Assembly (NCBI RefSeq): GCF_000972845.2
Contig: NC_040015.1
Location: 4,748,774-4,812,773, forward strand
From: Larimichthys crocea
Taxonomy: Eukaryota; Chordata; Actinopteri; Sciaenidae
Direction: 5' to 3'
DNA length: 64,000 bases
Of the stretch, positions 47,273 through 58,500 are shown piece after piece. Below the pieces are notes generated by a model that was not told where the DNA came from, did no database searches, and worked only from the letters and a program-made list of their open reading frames with translations. A program made the translations under genes and the position numbers. Position 1 is the first letter of the stretch, and each line of letters opens with the position of its first letter.

Positions 47273-47887
47273 CTGTGGTTCCCAACCTGGCTCCGGTCTC
47301 CCGGTAGGGTTCACAAAGCTTCACAGGAGGTCACAGAGGCTTCTTGATTTAAAGGGCCGATATTTTTGCATTGTGTTCATATCTTAAAAAAATAAATAAA
47401 ATAAAATTGAAATGGTAAAAGTTTAGATTATCATTTTAGATATGAACTCACAGCATAAGATCATGATAAAGAGCTGAACACAAACTATATTCAGAGTCTT
47501 CACTCTCTGCTGAACAGCCTCAACCTAGCTCATGAGAAGAGAACACTGAATCTGTCAAAAAATGTTTATGATTGTTAAAAATAAAATAAAAATAAATTAC
47601 ACTGACAGAATTGTATAAACACAAAGTCCAATGAAAACTAATCACTGATGCAATATTTACAAAGCACATAATCTACTCAAAATGTATCCAAATCACTCGT
47701 TTGACACAAACTTCCTGCAGTTATTGTGTTAACTGTTTGTGTTCATTGTACAGTTTATCAGTTATTTTATTCTGGTATTGTTATACATTGAATATAAGAT
47801 GAAACACACCAAAAACATGTCACTGAATCCTCAGTTTACTCAATGATTGAAAAGGCGTCCCTTAAGGAAAAAGGTTGGGAACCACTA
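47273..47887. mobile_element. Non-autonomous hAT element (615 bp)
   Basis: Left end CTGTGGTTCCCAACCT and right end (complement) TAGTGGTTCCCAACCT share TGGTTCCCAACCT, a well-known hAT terminus (usually CAGTGGTTCCCAACC). The flanking 8-bp repeat matches at 7 of 8 positions. The interior is AT-rich with AATAAATAAAAT-like runs and no transposase. End divergence suggests an old copy. Confidence 0.85.
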
Positions 47888-47895
47888 ATGTAGCT

Positions 47896-50569
47896 GATTC
47901 CAATTAATTAACACAAGCACTGCACTACTTCAGTCCAACTAGCATTTTTTTATGATCCAGCTGAATGATCACATTCTGTGTGACAGGAGAAATGTCTTTT
48001 TACCTCCATAATTATGTCCAAATTTTGGTCTACGACCAAATAACCGAAGACTCTGACATCAGTCTAAGTTTATTCATTAGCACTTGAGCTAGTTCCTCAA
48101 TCACAGTGAGGAATCATTTTATGTTAGCACAAGAATTTGGCTTAACTGAAAAAAAAAAAAAAAAAAAAAAAAAGATGCACAACGATCAATCTAAATTAGA
48201 AAGCTGCTAGTAGGAACAACAGAGAGGTTGAACGTGCAGATTAGTTATATTTGGTTAATATATAATGCTTCCTCCTTTTTTTAACCCAAACAGGATTATT
48301 AACCTCATAATCACCGTTTTGTCCGGAGAAACCGTGATAGGTAAACATCCCCGGCTGGTAATTGAGGGTTAATAAGTCCACAGGTAAACACAGATTCAGC
48401 CTATTGCTGCTGCTGTAGCTTACACAGCTTGCGTCTGTCTGTATAAAGCCGAGGCCTTATCTCTGCAGTGTGCTGTCACCTCCACCCGGAGACCCGCCCT
48501 GAGATTTCAACATGTGCTCCATCACTGTCACTGCACCATCGCCATGTTTGCCGTCCTGGGAGGGACTGTGGACTACAGACGATGACATGTGTTATTGTGC
48601 ATCCACACTTCTTCTGCAGCTCGCCAAACGCTTGTCAAGTCATGCATGTTTTGCTGGTTTTGGTTGTGTCCCCACATTAGATATAGTTACATGATCAGTG
48701 GTGTTGACGTTTTATTTCTTTTTTTTTTGGCTCTGCTGTCTGGACTAATTAATTGTTTTCTAACTGATAAAAATAGCAACGCCTTGTGGCAGGAACACAG
48801 TGGACTCGAGCAGTTCAGTTTGTTGTTGACCTCGGGGTCAGCACATGTGATTTTAATTCAAGGTAATTCAAGGCTGAGTCTTCATCAGTAGATGGAACTT
48901 CAGTTGGCACCATGTGACGTAGGTATAGTGTGCCAGTCTCAGAAGGTGATGTATAGGCTGGCAGATGGTATCCATTCATATCCATACATTATATGTATAA
49001 AGAAATGTTGTCTTTTTTAAATTTTGTGTTACTAATACTTGTGTTTCCCAATAATCCTTTTTTTTTTTTTTTAAAAAGATAAGGAGCGTCCACACATGCT
49101 ACTGACAGTAAACTAAACTCATCTGGTCCAGACAGCAACAGAAACCGTTGTTGTGTTTGCTCTCTGGGAGCCTCTGGAGGTATTTAATGGTCTTATGATG
49201 ACCTCGGGCCGGGGCAACTAAGGGCTGCAAAGCTTTGGGTTTAGACAAACATTAGACTCTGGGGAGGATTACAGCTTTGAGGGGCGCTGACAAGCATGAT
49301 TGGCTACATGTGGGATATTTATTTAAAATTTCACATATTGTTAATTCAGCTCTCATATGTAACAGCCAAGAAATGTTAACCATTTGAAAAGCAACATTCT
49401 TGAGCTTGGCTTTGGCAGAGACCATCAAAATGAGGGAATTAGCCTACCCAAAACATTGCTCTGTTTAGTTGCACATGTGAGGTCACACTTGCCAAATGAC
49501 TATTTTCTTAACAATTTTTTCACTTAGCAACGGCCCAGGCTCGACTGCCCCCTCTCTAAACACACACACACAGACGGAGAGAGAGAAGCTACTCAATCAG
49601 TCATCAATCATTTCACTCGCCAGAAAACAATTATGAGCAAGCGCTGACGGTTCAAACATGAAACAAAAGTCAGAGGAACATATGGACTGACCACTCGCTC
49701 TCCGCATGTTAATCACACTCCAGTGAAGCTGGAAGCCAGAACAACTCGATGATCAAGAAGGCTGCAAGAAAAATAAAAATGGTTTTCTATTCGAGAGAAA
49801 ACAGATTGTCACAAGATTTGTCACAAACAATTCTCTAAGATCAAGAATGTAAAGGACGTCATCTGAAAACAGGAATGTTCTCAGAGATCAGTTCACTCAG
49901 AAGCTGTTGAGATGTATCAGATGGACCAAAATGGTGGACCCCATCACATTTGTCAAACTACTGACACTGTCAGAACTATTTAATACTACATGTTTAAATC
50001 AGTATAATCTCCGTTATTTACATATATGAACAGTCCCTCAAACGTCCACTTGAGGCTGGCTCCAGAAGTGAGTCAGTCTCCATAAGTCCCCATGTTCAAA
50101 TGTCACTTCACAACAGAAATAAACATGTTTACAGCCTGGTACAAAAAACAGTTTTGGTCTCTGTAGCTAATTTCCCCGTTCATGACAACTGTACTGAGGG
50201 TGACACTTTTTTTTTTCTTTTTCTTTTTTCTTGTACAAAGTTACTGCACAAAGCGTTTGCATATATATTTTTTTTCTTTTTATATGGTTGGAACAATATC
50301 TTGTACCTTCCCTGAGATTTTATTCCGTTCATAGTGTATCTGCCCTTTCAAAATAAAACAATAGGCAGTTCATGTAGCTTATCACAACTGCACATCAACA
50401 TTACGTCATGACTGGTGGCACCAGGTCAGCAGTCAATCAATCAAAGGGTCTTAACATGAACGATGAGAGACTAATTGTTGACGTGGAACAACACACAATC
50501 ATTTATGACACAACAGATGCTTTTTATAATCTCCTCCACGTCGGAGAAGCAAAGTTAGCTGTTTGTTGT
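47896..50569. other. Anonymous sequence, no gene recognised
   Basis: Contains a 25-base A run (48149-48173) and a T/A run near 49060-49077. Nothing coding recognised. Confidence 0.55.
48149..48173 (+). repeat. Poly(A) tract
   Basis: 25 consecutive A. Could be a retrotransposed tail on the + strand, but no upstream SINE, LINE or processed gene was recognised. Confidence 0.95.
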
Positions 50570-50830
50570 TGTTGTTTTCTTTATACACAGTTTATCGCGG
50601 GGTCTCGGGTATGTCCAGGATTCTCGCGTGATCTCGCATGAATACAGCTGGCTCACTATGCCGCCGTTACGCTGCCAACATGTGTCCGGTGTGAGTTGAC
50701 GCAGGGCAGAGGACGCAGCTAAAACGCAGCGCAGCCGTTCCGCAGCGCTTACGTCCCCTGTGTGAGTCCCGTGTCATGCCCACGGATACGACATCCAACT
50801 TTTTTACTGTCACTGATCTACAGTTGAGGG
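50570..50830. repeat. CpG-richer patch, probably part of a dispersed repeat
   Basis: GC and CpG content rise sharply against the flanks, with words such as ATGCCGCCGTTACGCTGCCA, GTGTCCGGTGTGAG and AAAACGCAGCGCAGCCG. It resembles a family of unnamed fish repeats but has no second copy in this window. It is not convincing as a CpG-island promoter: it is short and no gene adjoins it. Confidence 0.4.
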
Positions 50831-52180
50831 TGTTGGGCAAAGTGACCAGGTTAAAGTATTTCATGAATAAACACTAACATATGGTAATTAATTTAAATAA
50901 GATATAAATCAACATGTGTAACATTTTTGGACTTTTTGTCCTGTTTCATGCTTCTAGAACCTTTAATTTTTTACCATGGTATCAAAAAAGGTATCGAGAA
51001 TTGTTTTTTAATACTAGGATTGAATATGCCATGCTGCCAACATGACGGATTTCATTATTCAAAAAAAGAAAAAAAAAGTTAGTTACATGATCCAGCACCC
51101 ATGAGGTAAAATATACGGTAGGTGAAAATCTCATGAATCAAAGAACGCATGGGCTCTATCAAAAGGAATGATGTCACTGACTAATATTTCCAAATACATT
51201 CATTATGTTTAAGACATAAAACAAAGACCAGGTGTGGATACTGGACCTGTAAACCACGATCTGGCTTCAGGTTGCACATTCTAACAAGCAATTTACAACA
51301 ATACACCTGCAGCTTGTTCCACCAACCACAGCTATTAACATATCTGACACTATTTTTATTTCATATCCCTGTATTACATTTGATTGATTATCTCATTCAC
51401 TGTATATCACAATGGTTATTACTGTGCTTTTATATTATTTATAGGCTCCATGTATAAATAAGGGAATGGATGTATATATAAATATCCAATCCGTTATTCT
51501 ACATGAGTCAGACATTTCAATGTGATTTTGAAGTCTCCCACTCCAGCAGGACAAAATGCTGTTTTCTTTGCCAGTAGATCATCTTGAAATCTTCAGCTCG
51601 TGGTCGATGTTTGACAGTTTATCATACTATCATACATGTTGAAGCTGCAAAGATGAAAGGACAACACCGTAGCCTGCCTTTCATTAAGCACCCTCTCAGA
51701 GAGCAGAAGCAAATGTTTCTACTCGAAAGAAAAGCCTTCTAAATTACGAGCATCAGTCAAAGTGTCATTTACTCTGTTAATGTCGGGTAATGACGGAAGC
51801 TGTGTACTAAGAAAAGCTTTCCCTGTCCGCGCAGCTCAAACTGTGCTGAGTAATGGCATGTTTAGTGAAGAGAATCCAGCCTCGCCCCAGTGCATTCACT
51901 ATGAGCTCAACTGCGAATAAAATGCCTGACAATTAGGGGGAGCTGATTGCAGTCACAGAGGCTGCCAAGCAGCAATTTCCATTGTTAATAACCAAAAGAA
52001 AACATTTATGTCTGATGTTGAAAATTGTTTTGCTTTTAGTGGCAGTGGCCCTCAGCCATCCGTGGTATTTCATTATAATTAACTAGAAAAACATGATATG
52101 TTTGGACCAGAGGTACCGAGAACTGTGACATATTTTTCCAATTAGGTACCATTTTATGACCGCTTAGAAAAATAAATAAC

Positions 52181-52222
<42 letters not shown>

Positions 52223-52509
52223 CAAACATATCTCTGAACACATTTCATGAGAAATAAAGCTGGGACAGGAGTTGAGTAAACAGGTGCACCCCATCAAACT
52301 AATGGAAGTGTGAGGAGCTCTGCTGCCAAGTGACGGTTTGTCTCCTGCACAAAAAAACTAAATGAGCAAAGATGGAAAATAGAGTTTTGGATTAAACAAT
52401 AAAACAAATAAAGTTCATAAAATAGAATTTATTCCCATATAATGCTATGTCAGAATTATGATATACAACTAGGGGAAAAGATTATTTATTGGATCGTTTT
52501 TAAAGCCCC
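50831..52509. other. Anonymous sequence around a CA microsatellite
   Basis: Other than the CA repeat at 52182-52220 no feature was recognised. Confidence 0.55.
52182..52220 (+). repeat. CA microsatellite
   Basis: About 19 CA units. Confidence 0.97.
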
Positions 52510-52940
52510 CTTGTGTCACTTTTCTACCATAAACTAAGACGTTAACTCCTGTTGATGCTACATTGACCTGTAATCAGGTGAATGGTGTCTCTGTCATTTG
52601 TACATCTGTTCTCACACTATGTAACTTTGGGCTCTGAGTTTCCTGACGGACAGTGAAGTAAACTGCTGCCAGCTGTAGCTGATGTTAGCTAATGTTAGTT
52701 CAGTTTGTTAACCGGGCTGCCAGTACTGTGAGCTCAGAGCACCGGGAGAGTGTTAGCGTTTGTACCATAGGTGTTTTGGACCAGCGGGAAGAAGAAGAAG
52801 GAGAAGAAGAAGAAGAAGGAGAGGAGGGTTTCAAGCCCAGGGTGCGGGAGAATGTGGACAGGGAGCGGAGCCAGTGTCATGCCAGAACCGGAGCTGGGCA
52901 GGTGGGCAATGTAAAAAGATATAATGGCAGAGAAGAAGAC
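52510..52940 (+). repeat. Dispersed repeat family A, copy 3
   Basis: Matches copy 2 at its start (CTTTTCTACCATAAACTAAG against CCTTCTACCATAAAATAACA; TGACCTGTAATCAGGTGAAT) and the complement of copy 1 further in (AGTTTCCTGACGGACAGTGA, GAGCTCAGAGCACCGGGAGA, GGAGCCAGTGTCATGCCAGA). It preserves the uninterrupted site into which the L2 tail inserted in copy 2. A GAA-rich tract is embedded. Confidence 0.85.
52788..52830 (+). repeat. GAA/GGA trinucleotide tract
   Basis: GAAGAAGAAGAAGGAGAAGA-type repeat inside family A copy 3; the Glu-rich frame it creates is an artefact. Confidence 0.95.
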
Positions 52941-52973
52941 ACCGAAGAGGAATACTCACAATATTCACTGCAT

Positions 52974-52975
<2 letters not shown>

Positions 52976-53014
<39 letters not shown>
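52976..53014 (+). repeat. CA microsatellite
   Basis: About 19 CA units, at the downstream edge of family A copy 3. Confidence 0.97.
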
Positions 53015-53015
<1 letters not shown>

Positions 53016-54687
53016 GAAAAAACAGTTTCCACTTAATTGAATTCAAATAATTAAATTACCACACACTGAATCTCAACACTCTTAGCCTCTGAGGGTTTTA
53101 AGTGACCCACTATTCCCAGTTTACAATCCATCATTGTTACTGGATCATATTTGAGCACCTGTAGGCTGAAAAGTGGCTCTGACAAGTTTGTGTGGAGCTC
53201 CTTCTTGGAGGAGGGCGGCTGTCGTCATCTTATGTCGTAGAAGTTTCGGTGGAGATGACCCAGATGCTTTATGATCAGTTACCGGCTTGCTCCAGATTCC
53301 AACAGAATGCCACTCACCCTCTGCTTGTAGTGCACACTATTTGTTCTCATCACTTTGAGTAGGTATGATTCTATGCACCTTGAGATATTTCCACTTGTAG
53401 AGGAGCGTATGAGCTTTCAGTGATGCACTTTATAGACACGGCTGTTTTTCTTCCATTCAACAGTGAGAGAGAGTGAGTGCTCATGCCTCTCCAACATCAA
53501 TACTGAGGCTATATCTGCTGTCATGATAAAAGAGCACCTGACAGAGAAGAGCTGGAGCCTAACTACCTCTTAAGAGACAATCAGAGAGAGAGAGTTCCCT
53601 TCTCCTCTCCGTCTCCCTCCTACAGCCAGGGCGGCTGGCTTTTATCATGCCGACACACTCAGAGCTTTTAAGCAAGCTGCTAAAATAATAAATACGCCCA
53701 AAACACCAGATGCAGGCTCCAGAATTGGGCAATATTGGTTTCAAGACAAACAGTTAAACGTCAAAGGCATTTATTGGTAATTGATTCATCAGCCGGTGGC
53801 AATGCAGCGGCTGATGGTCCGTCCAAGACAGGCTGGATGTTCAGTAGCCACAGACCGGTCAGCTGCTGCCAGCCTGAGCAGTAGTACAGTCTATCACCGT
53901 GCCAGCTGTCTCATCCAGCACTTCAGGATAGCTTTGTGTAACATAATGCAGTTTGCTTCAAAATCTCACGAACTGCACAAACTGCTTCCACAGTGAAGGA
54001 AAAAAGAAAACGTTAAACTGTTCCCTTCGCAAAGATGAAAGCAAAGTGTTTCCTATTTCCAGAAACAGATGGGAAGGTTGGATTTGCTTTTTTTCAAAAA
54101 GAACTCAATCAAAACAAGATTTCATGTTGGGACTGTGGGGTGTGGAAACAGCAGTGATGTGTTCACTTTGCTCCAAGTTCACCTATCAACTCATGTTGGA
54201 GATATGATTTTTACTTCTTTTTTTCCCCCTTCTTTTCCTAGAAAAGATTTATTGCATTGCATTACGCAAATGTTAGTGTCAGAGGTTAAACATGCAGCTG
54301 ACAGACGAATCACACAGGTCTAATCTGTTTTCTCTTTGACCTTTGTTCCCATAGTAACGGGCTCAGGATGTCAGGGGCTGCTCTGAGGCCCCCCACCTGT
54401 ATACAAGGAGGGGATGTCCTCCAGTTCAACCATTAGCACCAACGGCTATCAACACATCAGCAGCTTGACAAATTGTTTTAGATAGGTCTGTGAAAATAAT
54501 AGCCACAGTTGTAATGATTATATTGTTGTGAGCAGAAGTAATTGGTCTAATGCTCATAGAGGTGACACGTATCCTATAAACTTTTGACTTTTAATGAGTC
54601 AAAAGTTGAATTATATAAATGAATATATTTGAGAGTTAAATAATAATAAAAATGAGTCTCATAGTTCCTACATGTGTTACCTGGGGA
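53015..54687. other. Anonymous sequence, no gene recognised
   Basis: Two overlapping 84-codon frames at 53953-54323 and one at 53781-53996 show no known motif. Nothing else seen. Confidence 0.55.
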
Positions 54688-55130
54688 CTGCCCATTGTTC
54701 TGATGGTCCATTACTCTGAATACCCAACAGTCCAAAAGTGTCCCAATAGACATACATACATTACATATTTGCCCATTACTGTTTTGTCCAGCAGTCTTTG
54801 ATTAAAAAAAAGACCAGTTTTTCCCAAACAGAAAAAACACTGCCCCTAATATTTTAGTAAATCTGGACACACAAGAAAGGACTAAATCAAGTGACCTTTG
54901 TCACTTCATCATCGTAAAGATAATCAGGTGACTTTGGTCGTCATGATAATGTTGTGTTACAGACATGTCAGTTAGGACGGTTCAGATATGTTATTCATGT
55001 ATTTTCAGAAACAACAGGCTTTTCGGGCACAACAGCCTTTTGTTTTCAGAATAATGGGTTTTGGACCAGATGAGACATTCTCTGGACTATGGAGGTTTCA
55101 TGTTAATGGGCTCTCGGAACAATGGCGTGG
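54688..55130. mobile_element. Old inverted-repeat element of unknown class
   Basis: The left arm (54688-54737) starts CTGCCCATTGTTCTGATGGT and its complement matches, at roughly 70%, the right arm (55080-55130), which ends GGGCTCTCGGAACAATGGCG. Inside each arm the phrase 'CCATT-n-TTCTGAA / AACAGTCC' recurs in degenerate form (for example CCCATTACTGTTTTGTCCAG at 54771 and, inverted, AGAATAATGGGTTTTGGACC near 55049). No target duplication is clear. The 117-codon open frame starting at 54988 crosses the right arm and is therefore unlikely to be a gene. Confidence 0.45.
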
Positions 55131-58100
55131 TACTTCTTCTTTCACAGGCCATGTACTTTCAGGTTGGGTTACTAAGAAATGCCATTATTCTGCACGTTTT
55201 AGGCAATTTGTCTTTGAGTGTGGTCATTTTCTGTGGTCATATAAAAGACTTTGCCTGAGATTATGCTGTGGTTGGACAATGCATCATCTCCCTGTTGGCC
55301 TATGCTTTAGGGCTATACTTGTGCCCTGTTCTTTTTGGTGAATCTGCATCATCTTAGTTTGTGTGAAGCGTTCTGAAACCTTTACATTCACATTGCAAAT
55401 GGTCATATGAAGGCAAAAAGATTTATTATACCTGTTTCTATTGCCGCACACAGGGGTGGTAAGAAAAGTCAAATCAAATGTGGATATGGCCTCTTTCCAA
55501 AAAATCTCTGCTACTCATTAGATGTTGTGTGTGTGACATCAGCAGCAAATTCAGACAGGAACTGAAAAGAATGGGTCAGTTTCACAAAAAGATCAATGTT
55601 GGATCTGTTACTAATGTAACTGAACGTGCTGCACTGTTACAACACACATCATATACCAGTTGTTTTATCACAAGAAAAACACACATCAAATCTGAACTGT
55701 ATCTTGAGAGTGAACATTATTTTAGAATAACATCAAGGAGTGCTGTTGGAAACAGTGCAGCTAATTGTCCCTTGTCCAAGCACAGTTTGTCAATATCATA
55801 CGAAAAAGAAAGGATGTGATTAAAATGGAAAATGCTACATGGGGGTGAAATTGGAAACAGAAATGATTAAACTTTTGCTGGGATCAAGAAAGGAGTCAGC
55901 TTGATAAGAGTAAAATGTAAATGGAAGAGTAAAATATCTCTGTTTACTTTGCCAAATGTTAGTATGACTTAATAATGTTAATGTTACATAATGTAAATCT
56001 TGCTCTGCTTGTTTCTTCATGCTCGTCATATTGTATCATGTTTTGTTTCATAGTCAACTAACGTCCCCTTAGCCCTCCTACCACACCCTCCCCAAGCCCA
56101 CCCATCCCCTCAACAGTCCACCAAACATTTCCCTACCCAACAGGAAAAAATGGTGATGAAGTAGATGAGGGAACCAAAGCCTCCCAGCCCAACGCTCTGG
56201 TGCTTTTAATTTCGTGTTGTGTTTTTTGTTCTGTTTTTGAGGCACTGGGGACATTCCTGGCACTCGGCTCTTTGGTCTCAATTGCAAGCAGCTGCCCACT
56301 CCCATTTCCAGAGAGCAGACTCTATCTCCCACGGGATCTGCAGCATATTTATTTCTATGAAATCATTCCAACAGGGTAGCTTTTAAAAAGATGTCATTTC
56401 TCATTTGCTTTGCTGTCCAGGGGGAGATCGTACAGGCCTACGCATATCACCAAGTTGGAGGGAAACTCAACTCCCTGCTCCCTGCTGTGTGCATTCAGAA
56501 CTGTACATTAAGGGAATACAGTGGTTTTCATATTTTCTATTCAGTATCTTATCAGGCTTCTGTTACCTGTTAAACTGAGTGTCACCTTAACTGATGACAC
56601 TGTTGCTAAAGCCATTCCAAGGCCAGGCATTTGGTGTAGGATGCTCTGGTTTGTGTTTCTTTTATATGAACTATATAGAAAGTATTTGCACTGTGCTAGC
56701 GGAGCGGCTCTGTGAGGCCATTTACAGTAGGCACAGATGTCCTTTCAACTAAAAGCTAACACCAGCATGCTAACATTCATGCATCAAAAAGATGCATGAA
56801 CATGCTAAACTAAGAAGTTGAACATGGTAAAGATTACCTGCTATCTGATTTTAAAACGTTTTGAAATTATTTTATTTTGACCTGATATAAATGCTAGATG
56901 AAATGCGATGGGTTGTTATTATTATTCATGCTGTGGTGACCATGAATGTCTTCATGGCAATATATCCAATAGTTGTCCTGATTAAGGGGGTGTTGACTGG
57001 CCAGTTGGCCTGTCTATGCATCCAACAGTGATATTACCAAATAACACGAATGGAAGTAACAAATTACAGCTACTCACATTACTGTAATGAAGTCATTTTT
57101 TGGATGGTTTACTTGTACATTTATAAAAAGCAGAGGAAGAAAAAAAATCTGTGCAGCATGCACAGGTCTGGAGAGGTGACCACATTGACCAAACAGTAGG
57201 AGTTGTGAGTAACTTTGGGACTCAGGATTTGGAGGAATAAAAATCAAATGGTGACAGATTCCCCCCTGGCTTGACTATTTGTTCGGTGTGTACTGTGAGA
57301 TATTTACACCAATTACATTTTGATTATGCCCTTTGGAAATCAAAAATGAACCGAGAGGTTCTATGCTACTAAAAAAGTGCTTGCAAAACCCTGAACACAT
57401 CTAGAGGGGAATGAACTATGTTATGCTGCTGGAATAGTTTGATAATTTAGTTCTTTGTTTTTTGGTTGGACCACAGTGATGTGGGGCCAGCACTATAAAT
57501 GCAAAACTCCCAACACTCAACCACCCATTGGTCAAAAAAAAGTCATAAATTACATTCTCATGAGGCTGTTAAGCTTGCTCACCTAAAAAACAAACACCAA
57601 AAAACCTTTGATTTTGTCCATCTTTAAATGAAAAACACATGCAGAATGATAAAAGTACAAACATTTTTAGCCTCCTTTCAAATCTGGATTTGATGAACGT
57701 TTTGGTGTGCCCCTGACCTTTCATTTGACTGCTCCCATAGGCCAAAATATCCACTCGTGCATAAGATGCATTAACATCTGATTGGAAGATTGCCATGAAA
57801 TTTGACATACACAGTCATGGTTTCCAAAGGATGATTGCAGACCATTTTGGTGACCTTCTGCCTTGTAGTCCAGGACAAAAAACAAACAAAACAAAATCTA
57901 AATTTAACAGTCTAAATGCTATGAACCTTACTGAGTACATTCATGCACCCAGAGAATAAAAAAAAACATGAGAACAAAAAGAAACAATGATACTCTGAAT
58001 GGTTGATGGTCACCACACACCACTGAATCTTTGCTGGTACAGCCTAAAGACAGGAGAAACCATATGCAAATACCTGTTATCATGTGGCTAAAGTGTAGAA

Positions 58101-58480
58101 CTTGATGGCGAGCCATCTCCATCCACCAGATGCTGGATCTCCATCCACTACAGATAAAGCTATGAAAAGCTTGCATGGTGGGCCTTTTGAGCTAAGATCA
58201 GTTTAGCACATAAATATAATGGTTTGTGTGATGTTTGGAGGTCTGTGCTGAATCATGAAAATCTACCAACGCGAGGAAGAAAAAACATCTAATAGTCCAC
58301 AGTGATCAGTCTTTTTATTCCTTCAGATGTGTGTACTGCGAATGGAATCATAATCCAGCATATGGAAAAAGAAATTACACAGTTGAGTAAAATATAATCG
58401 GGATCACATTCCACGGCATAGCTGACCCTGATGAAAGGAAAAGCAGTGATGCATGCAGCAGTTCTTTAAGCAGCTCCAGC
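55131..58480. other. Anonymous sequence, no gene recognised
   Basis: A C-rich + strand patch (56060-56145) gives an 84-codon minus frame without recognisable motif; 55478-55819 gives 113 codons on + with none either. No mobile-element ends identified. Confidence 0.5.
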
Positions 58481-58500
58481 AAAAAAAAAAAAAAAAAAAA
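58481..58500 (+). repeat. Poly(A) tract
   Basis: 20 consecutive A; no recognised retrotransposed body upstream. Confidence 0.95.

Noticed and set aside
50205..50275. T-rich region as a polypyrimidine tract and acceptor
   Set aside because: No AG followed by an open, recognisable exon.
52692..53036. Glu-rich 114-codon frame
   Set aside because: Created by a GAA/GGA tract and a CA microsatellite within dispersed repeat family A.
54988..55341. 117-codon open frame on +, considered as an exon
   Set aside because: It runs through the right arm of an inverted-repeat element, has no domain motif and no supporting splice or promoter context.
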